From: Actinomadura oligospora ATCC 43269
GTDB taxonomy: Bacteria > Actinomycetota > Actinomycetes > Streptosporangiales > Streptosporangiaceae
NCBI RefSeq assembly: GCF_000518265.1
Contig: NZ_JADG01000012.1
Location: forward strand, 1-64,000
Direction of reading: 5' to 3'
Length of the DNA stretch: 64,000 bases
Shown in pieces: positions 32,803-41,420 of the stretch. The notes beneath the pieces were generated by a model that worked only from the letters and a program-made list of their open reading frames with translations, did no database searches and was not told where the DNA came from. How positions within the stretch are numbered: position 1 is the stretch's first letter; every line of letters begins with the position of its first letter. The position numbers and the translations under genes were made by a program.

Positions 32803-33516
32803 GTGCTGCTGCTGACGACGCTCGACGCGTGGAACGGCCGTTCCGGAGCCCGGTTCGTCCTGGCGGACCACGGCGCGGTGTGGGGGCCGGACGTGCCCGA
32901 CGGCGCCGACCCCACCGACCTGCTCGCGGTCGCCGACTCCGCGTTCGCCCCCGCGGACGGCCAGGTGCTGGCGGTCGAACTCGACGCCGCCCCGGTCCCC
33001 GGCCCGCCGCGCGGCGTGGTGGACGCCTCGTCCGCCCGCCAGGTCCGCTACCTGCGGCGCGGCCCGGACGGACGGCACACCGCGCTGCTCGTCCGGCCCT
33101 CGACGGCCGCCGCCCTCGACCTGCTCCCGCATCCCGAGGGCGGCTGGTACCGGCAGACCTGGCGGACCTCGCACGAGTTCACCCCGGGCGGCTACCCGGG
33201 CCCGCGCGCGAGCGCGACCGGCATCTACTTCCTGCTGCCGCCCGGCGAGGAGTCGATGTGGCACGCCGTCCGCTCGGACGAGGTGTGGCTGTGGCACGCC
33301 GGCGGGCCGCTCCACCTGATCCTCGGCGGGAACGGCGCGCGGCCGTCCGTCCGGACCGAGACGGTCGTGCTCGGCCCGGACGTCACCGGCGGGCAGACGC
33401 CGCAGGCGATCGTCCCGGCGGGGCAGTGGCAGGCGGCGCGTCCGTCCGGGGACACCGAGGTGCTGGTCAGCTGCGTCGTCTCCCCCGGCTTCGACTTCGC
33501 CGACTTCAGCACCTGA
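32803..33516 (+). CDS. Cupin DUF985 protein with an N-terminal extension
   Basis: 237 residues. The C-terminal 135 form a cupin_5/DUF985 domain: LPHPEGGWYRQTWRT, TGIYFLLPPGEESMWHAVRSDEVWLWH, QAIVPAGQWQAARP and SCVVSPGFDFADF are the diagnostic blocks. The N-terminal 100 residues are unrelated to the cupin and not recognised. A leaderless start is indicated by TACAGT six bases before the GTG. Function unknown; members may bind small sugars or metals. Confidence 0.8.
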   Translation: MLLLTTLDAWNGRSGARFVLADHGAVWGPDVPDGADPTDLLAVADSAFAPADGQVLAVELDAAPVPGPPRGVVDASSARQVRYLRRGPDGRHTALLVRPSTAAALDLLPHPEGGWYRQTWRTSHEFTPGGYPGPRASATGIYFLLPPGEESMWHAVRSDEVWLWHAGGPLHLILGGNGARPSVRTETVVLGPDVTGGQTPQAIVPAGQWQAARPSGDTEVLVSCVVSPGFDFADFST

Positions 33517-33614
33517 CCCCGCGTCCACCGCAACCGGCCGGACCCGAACCCGCGTCCGCGCCTGAACCGGCGTCCGTACCCGGACCTGACCCCGCGTCCG
33601 GGCAGGGGCGCGCC

Positions 33615-33634
33615 GCCCCGCGCCCACGCGGGGC
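33615..33634. terminator. Hairpin between convergent cupin and cvnD genes
   Basis: GCCCCGCG-CCCA-CGCGGGGC, an eight-base perfect stem with a four-base loop in a 137-base gap. No T-tract. It probably serves both directions. Confidence 0.55.
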
Positions 33635-33653
33635 ACGGGGCGGGACGGCCGGA

Positions 33654-34262
33654 TCAGCGGGTGAGCGCGCCCGGGTCGCGGCGGACCATCGACCGCATGA
33701 TGTGCTCGACCAGCGTGATGAGCACCTGCTTGGCCGACTCGCGGTCGCGCACGTCGCAGCTGATCACCGGGATGTCGGGCGACAGGTCCAGGGCGTCCCG
33801 GACCTGGTCGGCGGTGTGCAGGCCGGAGCCGTCGAACTGGTTCACGCCGATGATGAACGGCAGGCCGCGCCGCTCGAAGTAGTCCACCGACGGGAAGCAG
33901 TCGGCGAGCCGGCGGGTGTCCACCAGCACGACCGCGCCGAGCGCGCCCTTGGCGAGCTCGTCCCACATGAACCAGAACCGGTCCTGGCCGGGCGTGCCGA
34001 ACACGAACAGGACCAGGCCGTTCGGCAGCGTGATGCGGCCGAAGTCCATCGCCACCGTCGTGGTCGTCTTGCCCGCCACGGCCGAGGTGTCGTCGATCCC
34101 GATGCTGCGTTCGGTCAGCGCCTCCTCGGTGCGCAGCGGCCGGATCTCGCTGACCGCGCTCACCAGGGTGGTCTTGCCGACGCCGAAGCCCCCGGCGACC
34201 AGGATCTTGACGGTCAGCGCCGAATCGCCCTGCGGGGAAGGATCAGAGCGCACGGATTCCAT
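33654..34262 (-). CDS. cvnD: Conservon GTPase CvnD
   Basis: 202-residue small Ras-like/MglA-type GTPase of actinobacterial conservons. P-loop GGFGVGKTT, switch region TTTTVAMDFGRI, the G3-like element FGTPGQDRFWFMWDEL and the base-recognition NQFD (NxxD) are all visible. Together with CvnA-C it forms a membrane-associated complex likened to eukaryotic GPCR signalling. ATG 34262 is preferred over TTG 34265, and the start overlaps the cvnC end by 20 bases. Last gene of the four-gene leftward operon. Confidence 0.92.
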   Translation of the reverse strand: MESVRSDPSPQGDSALTVKILVAGGFGVGKTTLVSAVSEIRPLRTEEALTERSIGIDDTSAVAGKTTTTVAMDFGRITLPNGLVLFVFGTPGQDRFWFMWDELAKGALGAVVLVDTRRLADCFPSVDYFERRGLPFIIGVNQFDGSGLHTADQVRDALDLSPDIPVISCDVRDRESAKQVLITLVEHIMRSMVRRDPGALTR

Positions 34263-34836
34263 CAATCACTTCCTTGAGTACGCGCTCGCCGGGGAACTGG
34301 GCCACCGGTGCGGGCCGGCGGACCCGGACCAGCGAGCGGTCGAGCAGGTCGCCCAGCAGAACCCGGACGACCCCGAGGGGGAGTTCAAGGTCCGACGCTA
34401 TCTCGACGACCGACAACGGAGTGCGGCAAAGAGACAAGATCATCTCATGTTCCGGGTCCAGGGCGTCCGCGCGCCCGCCCCGGTGCAGACCGTGGACCTG
34501 ACCGGAATCATCCGGTTCGTCCACGGTCTCGATGAGCGCGACCATGTCCAGGTCGTGGCCGTCGTACTGGGTGCGGCCACGGGTCAGCGCGTACGGCCGG
34601 ACGACCGGGCCGGCCGCCTCGTCGTACCAGCCCTCGCCGCCCTGCGACGGCGCGGACGGCACAGGCGGCGCGGGCGACGCGGAGGCCCCGGACGGTCCGC
34701 CCTGCTCGGCGGGCGCGCCGGCCGCGGCCGCGTCATCGGCGTCGGGGGCGGCGGCGGACCGCTCCCCCTCGCCGGTGAACGCCTCGTCCACGGGCCCGTC
34801 CACGCCGGGCCCGGGCGGCTGCTCGGGCGCTGCCAT
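34243..34836 (-). CDS. cvnC: Conservon protein CvnC (DUF742)
   Basis: 197 residues. The N-terminal 75 are Pro/Ala/Gly/Glu-rich. Then comes the DUF742 domain: VVRPYALTRGRTQ, EHEMILSLCRTPLSVVEIASDLELPLGVVRVLLGDL (a winged-helix-like segment) and the conserved end ERVLKEVIDGIRAL. It follows cvnB after two bases and overlaps cvnD, so it is translationally coupled. It is likely a DNA-binding-like adaptor of the complex. Confidence 0.9.
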   Translation of the reverse strand: MAAPEQPPGPGVDGPVDEAFTGEGERSAAAPDADDAAAAGAPAEQGGPSGASASPAPPVPSAPSQGGEGWYDEAAGPVVRPYALTRGRTQYDGHDLDMVALIETVDEPDDSGQVHGLHRGGRADALDPEHEMILSLCRTPLSVVEIASDLELPLGVVRVLLGDLLDRSLVRVRRPAPVAQFPGERVLKEVIDGIRAL

Positions 34837-34838
34837 GG

Positions 34839-35279
34839 CTAGGCGCCGCCCTGCTGACCGGCCGTGACGGCCGAGCGCGGGTCGGCCGACAGGTGCTGGC
34901 CCACCCGGGTCACCAGCATCGCCATCTCGTAGGCGATCACGCCGAGGTCGGCCCCGGCGTCCGCCAGCACGGCCAGGCACGCGCCGTGCCCGGCCGCCGA
35001 GATGATGAGGAACGAGTTCTCCATCTCCACGATGGTCTGCCGGACGGCCCCGCCGCCGAAGGTCTCCCCCGCGCCGCGGGCGAGGCTCTGGAAGCTCGCC
35101 GCGACCGCCGACATGTGCTCGGAGTCCTCCCGCGCGAGCCCGCTGGACGCCGCCATGCGCAGCCCGTCGCTGGACAGCACCACCGCGTTCTGCACCTGCG
35201 GCACGCGCTGCACCAGGTTGTCGAGCAGCCAGTTCAGCTCGCCTGCCGCCGCACCACCGGCCTGTTGGGCTTGAGTCAT
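34839..35279 (-). CDS. cvnB: Conservon Roadblock/LC7 protein CvnB
   Basis: 146 residues with the Roadblock/LC7 fold: ELNWLLDNLVQRVPQVQNAVVLSSDGLRMAASSGL, then MENSFLIISAAGHGACLAVLAD and the terminal helix EMAMLVTRVGQHL. Roadblock proteins bind and regulate MglA-type GTPases, matching CvnD next door. The ATG overlaps the cvnA stop as ATGA. Confidence 0.93.
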   Translation of the reverse strand: MTQAQQAGGAAAGELNWLLDNLVQRVPQVQNAVVLSSDGLRMAASSGLAREDSEHMSAVAASFQSLARGAGETFGGGAVRQTIVEMENSFLIISAAGHGACLAVLADAGADLGVIAYEMAMLVTRVGQHLSADPRSAVTAGQQGGA

Positions 35280-38212
35280 CGGTTTCGGTCCTCCTGGTCG
35301 GATGGAGTGGTGGTCGGTTCCTGGGCAGCTGTGGGAGCGGCGGGCAGGTTCGCGTCCTCATGTCCTGCGGCAGGTGAGTGTGCCGCGTCGGGGGGCTGTG
35401 CCGCGCGGGGCGCGGCGGGATCGGTCCTGGGCTGTCCGGCCTCGTCGCCGATCGCGCCGTCCGGCGCTCTGCCGCCGGACGATGCGGTGCTGCCGGACGA
35501 TGCGCTACCGGACGGGGACATGCCGAACGGGGGCGTGTCGGTGCCCTCCGCACGGCCGCGCTGCCAGCCCGCCTGCATCGCCGAGAACATCGAGCGCAGC
35601 GCCTCGGGCGAGCGGTCGGCGTCGCCCGCGCCGGGAGGCACGGGCGCGGCGAACGGTCCGGTCGCGCCCGTCTCCGGGATGTCGACCTGGATCGGCAGCG
35701 GACCGGTCGTCGCGGCGTCCAGGTCGCCGGGCGCGACGTGCGGCTCGGCCGGGTAGCCGCCGTCCGGCGCGTCCGGGCGGGGCCTGGCGGTGCGTCCCTG
35801 GGCGGCGAGCCGCGCGTCCACGCGGTCGCGCAGCTGCGGGGCCAGGTGCGTCTGCCGCCTGCGCCGGGGCAGCCCGTTCGCGCCGAGCTCGCACTGCTCT
35901 TCCGTGCCGGGCGCGAGCTCGGACGAGGATCCGGTCACCGCCATGTCCTTGACCGTGCGCGCCGGGTCGTCGTCCGCCCTCCTCGACACGCCCTCGGCGC
36001 CGGTCAGGCCGTTCGACCCGTTCGCGCCGCCTGGGCGCACCGAGGCGTTCGGGTCGAGGCTCTTGCGGCGGCGGCGCGGCAGGCCGTCCGGGCCGACCGG
36101 CGGCTCCGGACGAGCCTCGGGGGCCCGGCCCGGCTCCGGCGTGTCGTCGTCCGCGGCAGGCTCGGCGACCAGCCGGACGGCCGGGGCGACCGCGACGCGA
36201 CCGCCGCTCGCCGAGACCGTGCCGTCGGCCAGCGGGGCCGCGGTCATCGAGCCCGTGGGACGGCGCATCACCGCGACCGGCTCCGGGTTGTCGACGAGCA
36301 GCGCGTCCGGCAGCAGCGCGATCGCGGTCGTCCCGCCGTACGGGGACGGCCGCAGCGTGACCTTGATGTCGTGCCGCGCGGCGAGCCGTCCGACGATCGC
36401 CAGGCCGAGCCGGGCGCTGTCGGAGGGGTCGAAGTCGGGCGGGTCGCTCAGCCGGGAGTTGGCGTCGGCGAGCGCCGCCTCGTCCATGCCGAGGCCGCGG
36501 TCCTCCACCTCGACGGCCAGGCCGTGCCCGACCCGGTGGCCGGTGACCAGCACGGGCGCGCCGGGCGGGGAGAACGCGGTGGCGTTCTCGACGATCTCGG
36601 CGAGCAGGTGGACGACGTCGGTGACGGCCGAGCCGACCACCGACAGCCGGGGCAGCGGCTGCACCCGGACCCGCGGGTAGTCCTCCACCTCGGCGACGGC
36701 GCCGCGCACCACGTCCACGAGCGGGACGGGGTTGCGCCAGCCGCGTCCGGCGTGCTTGCCCGCGAGGATGACCAGGCCCTCCGCGTGCCGCCGCATGCGG
36801 GTGGCGAGGTGGTCGAGCTTGAACAGGTCGGCGAGCTCGGCCGGGTCCTCGGTGCGCCGCTCGAGCGTGTCGAGCAGGCCGAGCTGCCGGTGGAGCAGCG
36901 CCTGGTTGCGGCGGGCGAGGTTGACGAACACCTCGTTGACGCCGCGCCGCGCGGCCAGCTCGCCCGCCGCGGCCGTGAGGACGGCGTCGCGGGTGCGGAC
37001 GAACGCGCGCGAGATGCGCCGGATCTCCAGGATCCGGTAGTCCCGGTTCTCCTCGCCGCCGAGCGCGTCGGCGAGGTCGAACGGCTTGCCGTGCCGGGCG
37101 GCGTCGGTGAGCACCGGCAGCCGGTTGCGCGCGAAGTCGCCCACCTGGGTCGCCAGGCGGCGGCACTCCTCGACGAGCCGCCGGGCGACCCGCCAGGCGA
37201 TCAGCGACGAGGTCACGATCGCGATGAGGCCGAGCCCTCCGGCCACGCCGAGCTGGAAGAACACCTTCATCCCGACGCCGCGCGCGCTCTGGACGATGTG
37301 GTCCAGCACCTGGTTCTCGAACTTGTACAGCCGGTCCCGCATGATCTCGGACGCGGACCGCCAGGCGTCGTCGTCCACCGGCGGCGCGCCGTGGCGCAGC
37401 CGCGCCCCGGACGGCGACAGGTTCTGGACGACCTGGTCCTCCATCTCGCGCAGCTGGACCATCGTCGGCGTCTGCTCGATCTGGGCCCACTCGACGCGGT
37501 CCTCGTGGGTCAGCATCGGCGCGGTGTCGGCGTACAGGGTGCGCTGGGCGCCGCTCAGCCGGGCGAACTCGCCGCGCTCGGCGACGGTGACCCGGCCCGC
37601 GGCCAGGGCCCCGGCGAGCAGGGCGTCCTCGCGGGACAGGTACTCGTGGGCGCGGGCGAGGGCGGTCAGCGTGCGGGCGTCCACGGCGAGCGTGCCGTCC
37701 CCGCTCGGGGTGCCGTTGTTGTAGACGAAGAAGCCCGCGTCGATGACCGCGCCGAACTCGGTGAGCGCGCCGGGCCGCTGCAGGTTGCCGCCGTCGATCG
37801 CGCGCCGGACGTTCGGAAGGTTCCGCGCCTTGGCGACGAGCGCGTCCATCGCCTTCAGCTCGCCGGTGCCGACGGTGCCGCGCAGGCCCTTGTCGCGCGC
37901 GCCGTCCCGGACGACCGCGGCGGCGGCGTCGGTGTGGTCGCGCTGCGCCGACAGGTCGACCTTGTACCGCGTGCCGTGCGAGCCGATGTAGACGGCGGTG
38001 AGGCGGCGCTCCTTCTGCAGTTCCACGATGAGCCGCTGCGTGGGCAGCAGCCACTTGTTCTGGAAGTCGCCCCCTTGCAGAAGGGCGTTGGCATTGCCGA
38101 AGAGCACCGTCGTGACGAACGCCCAGAGGGCGACCAGGGACACGAGCGGCACCAGGGCCAGCACGGCGATCCTCGTCCGAATCGAGGAGAACCGCCGTCG
38201 TTTAGACGACAT
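35276..38212 (-). CDS. cvnA: Conservon sensor histidine kinase CvnA with a NIT domain
   Basis: 978 residues. Domains in order: membrane helix (about 16-38, IAVLALVPLVSLVALWAFVTT), an extracellular NIT-type sensor (QKERRLTAVYIGSHG marks its start), second helix near 320-340 (GGLGLIAIVTSSLIAWRVARR), HAMP-like linker, a dimerisation region around LDHLATRMRRHAEGLVILAG, and a HATPase with N-box EIVENATAFSPPG and G-boxes DRGLGM and GLAIVG. The last 300 residues are low-complexity with repeated basic R-R-R/K-R motifs, ending in a conserved MFSAMQAGWQRG patch. Nitrate/nitrite sensing is a family guess. GGGAGG lies about 12 bases before the ATG. Confidence 0.9.
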   Translation of the reverse strand: MSSKRRRFSSIRTRIAVLALVPLVSLVALWAFVTTVLFGNANALLQGGDFQNKWLLPTQRLIVELQKERRLTAVYIGSHGTRYKVDLSAQRDHTDAAAAVVRDGARDKGLRGTVGTGELKAMDALVAKARNLPNVRRAIDGGNLQRPGALTEFGAVIDAGFFVYNNGTPSGDGTLAVDARTLTALARAHEYLSREDALLAGALAAGRVTVAERGEFARLSGAQRTLYADTAPMLTHEDRVEWAQIEQTPTMVQLREMEDQVVQNLSPSGARLRHGAPPVDDDAWRSASEIMRDRLYKFENQVLDHIVQSARGVGMKVFFQLGVAGGLGLIAIVTSSLIAWRVARRLVEECRRLATQVGDFARNRLPVLTDAARHGKPFDLADALGGEENRDYRILEIRRISRAFVRTRDAVLTAAAGELAARRGVNEVFVNLARRNQALLHRQLGLLDTLERRTEDPAELADLFKLDHLATRMRRHAEGLVILAGKHAGRGWRNPVPLVDVVRGAVAEVEDYPRVRVQPLPRLSVVGSAVTDVVHLLAEIVENATAFSPPGAPVLVTGHRVGHGLAVEVEDRGLGMDEAALADANSRLSDPPDFDPSDSARLGLAIVGRLAARHDIKVTLRPSPYGGTTAIALLPDALLVDNPEPVAVMRRPTGSMTAAPLADGTVSASGGRVAVAPAVRLVAEPAADDDTPEPGRAPEARPEPPVGPDGLPRRRRKSLDPNASVRPGGANGSNGLTGAEGVSRRADDDPARTVKDMAVTGSSSELAPGTEEQCELGANGLPRRRRQTHLAPQLRDRVDARLAAQGRTARPRPDAPDGGYPAEPHVAPGDLDAATTGPLPIQVDIPETGATGPFAAPVPPGAGDADRSPEALRSMFSAMQAGWQRGRAEGTDTPPFGMSPSGSASSGSTASSGGRAPDGAIGDEAGQPRTDPAAPRAAQPPDAAHSPAAGHEDANLPAAPTAAQEPTTTPSDQEDRNR

Positions 38213-38450
38213 CTGCGGGATTACCTCCCGATGCGTATTGTGCGGGGGTCTGCGGAGCCTACTATGCCGGGATCACGGCGCGCCGCCCCGTCCGCGATCA
38301 GTTCGTGACCGGCCCGTTGTCCACCCGCCTGGACGGCCGCTGTCGAGGGCGTTGTCCAGGTAACGAGGGGACCCGGCGACCCCCGCCGAACCGGGGCCAC
38401 TCCGACACCGTGAGTTCCGGAGCGCAACCGACGGCGTTACGATTCCCGCC

Positions 38451-39293
38451 GTGACTCCCGAAAGCCAGGCATCCGAGGCACTTCCGTCGCGCCGTTCCCG
38501 AGCCCTGCGCGGCGGACGGCACCGCGGAGACGAATCCTTCCTTCTGCCCCCGGGCTCGCCCGCGCTCATCCTGGCCGTCCCGGGACCGGCGAGCGGCCAG
38601 GCCGGGGCGGTCGCGGCCGAGCTCGCGCGGGCGGTCGAGCTGGAGAACACCGGCCAGCCCGCCGTGGTCGCGAGCCTCGGCGGCGGGCCGGACGGGCTCG
38701 GCGCGGTGCTGTCCCAGCTCGCCCCGAGCCGTCCGGACGAGCCCGCCGCCGTGGTGGTCCCGCTGGTCACCGGCCCGGACCCGGCGATCATGAGCGTGGT
38801 GGCCGCCGCCGTGGCCACCGCGCCGGTCCCGGTGGTGTTCGCCGATCCGCTCGGCCCGCACCCGCTGATCGCCGAGGGGCTGCACGACCGGCTCGCCGAG
38901 TCCGGTCTCGCCCGCGCCGACCGGATCCGGATGATGACCATGGTCACCGAGGCCGGCGGCGTCGTGGTCGCGCCGCCCGGCGACCAGTCCGCGGTCCGCC
39001 AGGCCGAGATCACCAGCGTGCTGCTCGCGTCGCGGCTCGCCTGCCCGGTCTTCACCGCGTCCCTGGACGACGAGGCCGGACTGCGCGGCGCCGCCGAGCA
39101 GCTGCGCGCCTCCGGCGTCCGGACCGTGGCGCTCGCGCCGCACCTGATCGGCCCCGAGGTCTCCCCCGACCGCATCACCCGCGCCGCCGCGGCCGTCGGC
39201 GGCACCGCCGCCGCCCCGCTCGGCGCCCACCCCGCCCTCGCCCGCCTCGCGGCACTGCGTTACGCAGAAGCACTGGCAGCAGCGTTGATTTGA
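38451..39293 (+). CDS. CbiX/sirohydrochlorin-chelatase-like protein, probably catalytically degenerate
   Basis: 280 residues with two similar halves of the CbiX fold (LILAVPGPASGQAGAVAAELARAV in the first, VRTVALAPHLIGPEVSPDRI in the second). The metal-binding HGS of the first motif is replaced by VPG, so chelatase activity is doubtful, although His residues remain in the second half. Such proteins in actinobacteria are often annotated as sirohydrochlorin chelatase next to nitrite/sulfite genes, absent here. The GTG is probably leaderless: TACGAT (38438-38443) lies seven bases upstream. Divergent from cvnA across 238 bases. Confidence 0.65.
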   Translation: MTPESQASEALPSRRSRALRGGRHRGDESFLLPPGSPALILAVPGPASGQAGAVAAELARAVELENTGQPAVVASLGGGPDGLGAVLSQLAPSRPDEPAAVVVPLVTGPDPAIMSVVAAAVATAPVPVVFADPLGPHPLIAEGLHDRLAESGLARADRIRMMTMVTEAGGVVVAPPGDQSAVRQAEITSVLLASRLACPVFTASLDDEAGLRGAAEQLRASGVRTVALAPHLIGPEVSPDRITRAAAAVGGTAAAPLGAHPALARLAALRYAEALAAALI

Positions 39294-39346
39294 GCCTCCA
39301 GCTCCGAGAACTCGCCTGGCGGCTCGCCCTCGGCCTGGAAGCTCGT

Positions 39347-39430
39347 GTGAATGCGACATCGCTTCGCGATCAACCCTGCGGGGGGCTCGCCTGGCGGCTT
39401 CGCCCCCCGCACGGTTGTTAGCGCATTCAC
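39347..39430. terminator. Large two-part hairpin between convergent genes
   Basis: Outer arms GTGAATGCG (39347-39355) and CGCATTCAC (39422-39430) enclose inner arms CAACCCTGCGGGGGGC (39371-39386) and GCCCCCCGCACGGTTG (39402-39417). The result is a stem of about 25 base pairs with an internal loop. A direct repeat CTCGCCTGGCGGCT occurs at 39311 and 39386. It is probably a bidirectional terminator, though unusually elaborate. Confidence 0.6.
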
Positions 39431-39461
39431 GCCGGTTGCGGTCGTCGCGTGGTTTCGTATG

Positions 39462-40259
39462 TCACAGGTTCTTGAAGTCGGGCGGGCGCTTCTCCAGGGC
39501 GGCCGTCATGCCCTCCACCAGGTCCCTGGTGAAGAAGGCGAGGGTCTGGACGCTGGTCTCGGCCTGGAGGTGCCGCCGCAGGCCGGGGGCGTCGAGGGAC
39601 GCGTTCAGGAGTTCCTTCGTCCGGCGCAGGCCGTACGGCGACTTGGCCAGCAGCCGGTCGGCCAGGGCGTGCGCCTCGGTGAGGTCCTCGCCCTCGGCGG
39701 CGCGCCGGGTGACCAGGCCGAGCGCGTCGGCGGCGTCCAGGTCGAAGCGTTCAGCCAGGTAGGCGAGTTCGGCGGACTTCGCCGGGCCGACCAGGCGCGG
39801 TAGCAGCCAGGACAGTCCGCAGTCGCCCGCCGACAGGCCGAGGTCGGTGAACGGGACGACGAAACGCGTCGTCGGGTCGGCGACGCGCAGGTCGCACGCG
39901 AGCGCCCAGGACACGCCCATGCCCGCGACCGGGCCGTGCAGCGCCGCGACCACCGGCTGCGGGATCTCGCGCAGCCGCGCGGTCACCTCGCCGCCGCGCG
40001 CGATGCCGCGGTAGAGCCGCTGGACGCGTCCCTCGCCGGACGGATCGCCCGGATCGCCGCCCTGCAGGTCCATGCCGGAGCAGAACCCGCGGCCGTCGCC
40101 GGTCAGGACGACGACCCGGGTGTCCGCGTCGGCCATGAGCCCGTTGAGGACGTCCAGCACCTCCTCGGTCAGCTCGGCGGTGACCGCGTTCAGCCGCTCG
40201 GGGCGGGACAGGGCGATCGTGAGCACCCCGTCCCGCCGGTCGAGCCTCAGCGAGCCCAT
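39462..40259 (-). CDS. Enoyl-CoA hydratase/isomerase
   Basis: 265-residue crotonase. Oxyanion-hole segments GDGRGFCSGMDL and HGPVAGMGVSWALACDLRVAD are present. The second catalytic position near FTDLGLSAGDCGLSWLLPRLVG carries D/C rather than the paired Glu of classical hydratases, so the reaction may be an isomerisation or dehydration of an atypical substrate. It starts four bases after the SDR stop, so the two form an operon and likely handle the same CoA ester, possibly a steroid side-chain intermediate. Confidence 0.85.
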   Translation of the reverse strand: MGSLRLDRRDGVLTIALSRPERLNAVTAELTEEVLDVLNGLMADADTRVVVLTGDGRGFCSGMDLQGGDPGDPSGEGRVQRLYRGIARGGEVTARLREIPQPVVAALHGPVAGMGVSWALACDLRVADPTTRFVVPFTDLGLSAGDCGLSWLLPRLVGPAKSAELAYLAERFDLDAADALGLVTRRAAEGEDLTEAHALADRLLAKSPYGLRRTKELLNASLDAPGLRRHLQAETSVQTLAFFTRDLVEGMTAALEKRPPDFKNL

Positions 40260-40263
40260 CGGC

Positions 40264-41166
40264 TCAGGAGGACAGCTGCTGGATCAGCGGCCCCATCTGC
40301 TCGCCCACGTTGCGCGGGACGGTGTGCGGCTCGGCAGTGTTGATCGCCGCCCAGTTGTCCCGCACGGACTCGACGGTCATCGCCTCCGAGGTGCCCCAGC
40401 CCGCGCCCTCGGCGACCAGGATCTTGGCGATCCGTCCGCCGCCGACGGTGTAGACCTCGCCCGAGTCCGGGTTGGACTCGTGCGCGAGGTACGCCACGAG
40501 CGGGGTGACCCTGTCGACGCCGAGCTGGTCGGCGAAGTCGGCGGGGAGCAGGTCCTCGGTCATCCGGGTCCACGCGACCGGGGCGATCGCGTTGGCCTTG
40601 ATGTCGTACTTGGCGCCCTCGTGCGCGAGCGTCTTGGTGAAGCCGACCAGGCCCATCTTGGCGGTGGAGTAGTTCGCCTGGCCGAAGTTGCCGAACAGGC
40701 CCGCCGGGGACGAGGTGTTGACGATCCGGCCGTGGCCGTTCTCGCGCAGGTGCGGCCAGGCGGCCTTGGTGACCAGGAACGAGCCGCGCAGGTGGACGGC
40801 GATGACCGCGTCCCACTCCTCGACCGTCATGTTCTTGAACGACTTGTCGCGCAGGATGCCCGCGTTGTTGACGACGATGTCGATCTTGCCGAAGGTGTCG
40901 AGGGCCGTCCCGACGATGGCCTCGGCGCCCTCGGGCGTCGCGACGTTGTCGGGGCTGGCGACGGCCTCGCCGCCGTTCTTGGTGATCTCGTCCACGACCT
41001 CCTGCGCCGGGCCGGCCGACGCGCCCACGCCCGAGCGGTCCCCGCCCAGGTCGTTGACGACGACCTTCGCGCCCCGCGCGGCCAGCTCCAGCGCGTGCTG
41101 GCGGCCCAGCCCGTGCCCGGCGCCCGTCACGATCGCGACGCGCCCGTCATAGCGCAGTTCCGTCAT
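40264..41166 (-). CDS. Short-chain dehydrogenase, Hsd4A/MFE-2 type
   Basis: 300 residues. NAD-binding TGAGHGLGRQHAL, NNAGILRD, catalytic Ser in NTSSPAGLFGN, YSTAK (YxxxK), and VVNDLGGDRSG after strand 2. This is the form of peroxisomal multifunctional enzyme type 2 and mycobacterial Hsd4A, which oxidise 3-hydroxyacyl-CoA or 17-beta-hydroxysteroid groups. Paired with a crotonase, it makes a two-step beta-oxidation module that could feed the FadA5-like thiolase 22 kb away. No KstR-type box is seen upstream. Confidence 0.83.
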   Translation of the reverse strand: MTELRYDGRVAIVTGAGHGLGRQHALELAARGAKVVVNDLGGDRSGVGASAGPAQEVVDEITKNGGEAVASPDNVATPEGAEAIVGTALDTFGKIDIVVNNAGILRDKSFKNMTVEEWDAVIAVHLRGSFLVTKAAWPHLRENGHGRIVNTSSPAGLFGNFGQANYSTAKMGLVGFTKTLAHEGAKYDIKANAIAPVAWTRMTEDLLPADFADQLGVDRVTPLVAYLAHESNPDSGEVYTVGGGRIAKILVAEGAGWGTSEAMTVESVRDNWAAINTAEPHTVPRNVGEQMGPLIQQLSS

Positions 41167-41292
41167 CCGGTTCTCCTCACCTCGCGGCGGCTGCTACTCC
41201 CAGGTAATCACTCTGGGCGGTTACTGAATACCATCCGACCGAATCCCGCTCGGCTTCGGGGGTGGACCCCCGCCCGATCTCCCGAGGCCCCT

Positions 41293-41338
41293 CCTGTGAC
41301 TCTGGTGGCAAAACTGCCCAACCAGCCCACGTCACAGG
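41293..41338. promoter_or_regulatory. Inverted repeat CCTGTGAC...GTCACAGG in a divergent promoter region
   Basis: Eight-base perfect outer arms (41293-41300 and 41331-41338) with inner complementary CTGGT and ACCAG segments give an extended stem-loop. The 254-base gap between the SDR and the amine-dehydrogenase-like gene must hold both promoters. The rest shows no gene. Confidence 0.5.
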
Positions 41339-41420
41339 GCATCCCGCGTAGTCTCCTCTGCTTCGGATCTCCGGCGTACCACCCCGAACCACTCCCACCC
41401 GGCGAGTACGGAGGACAGGC

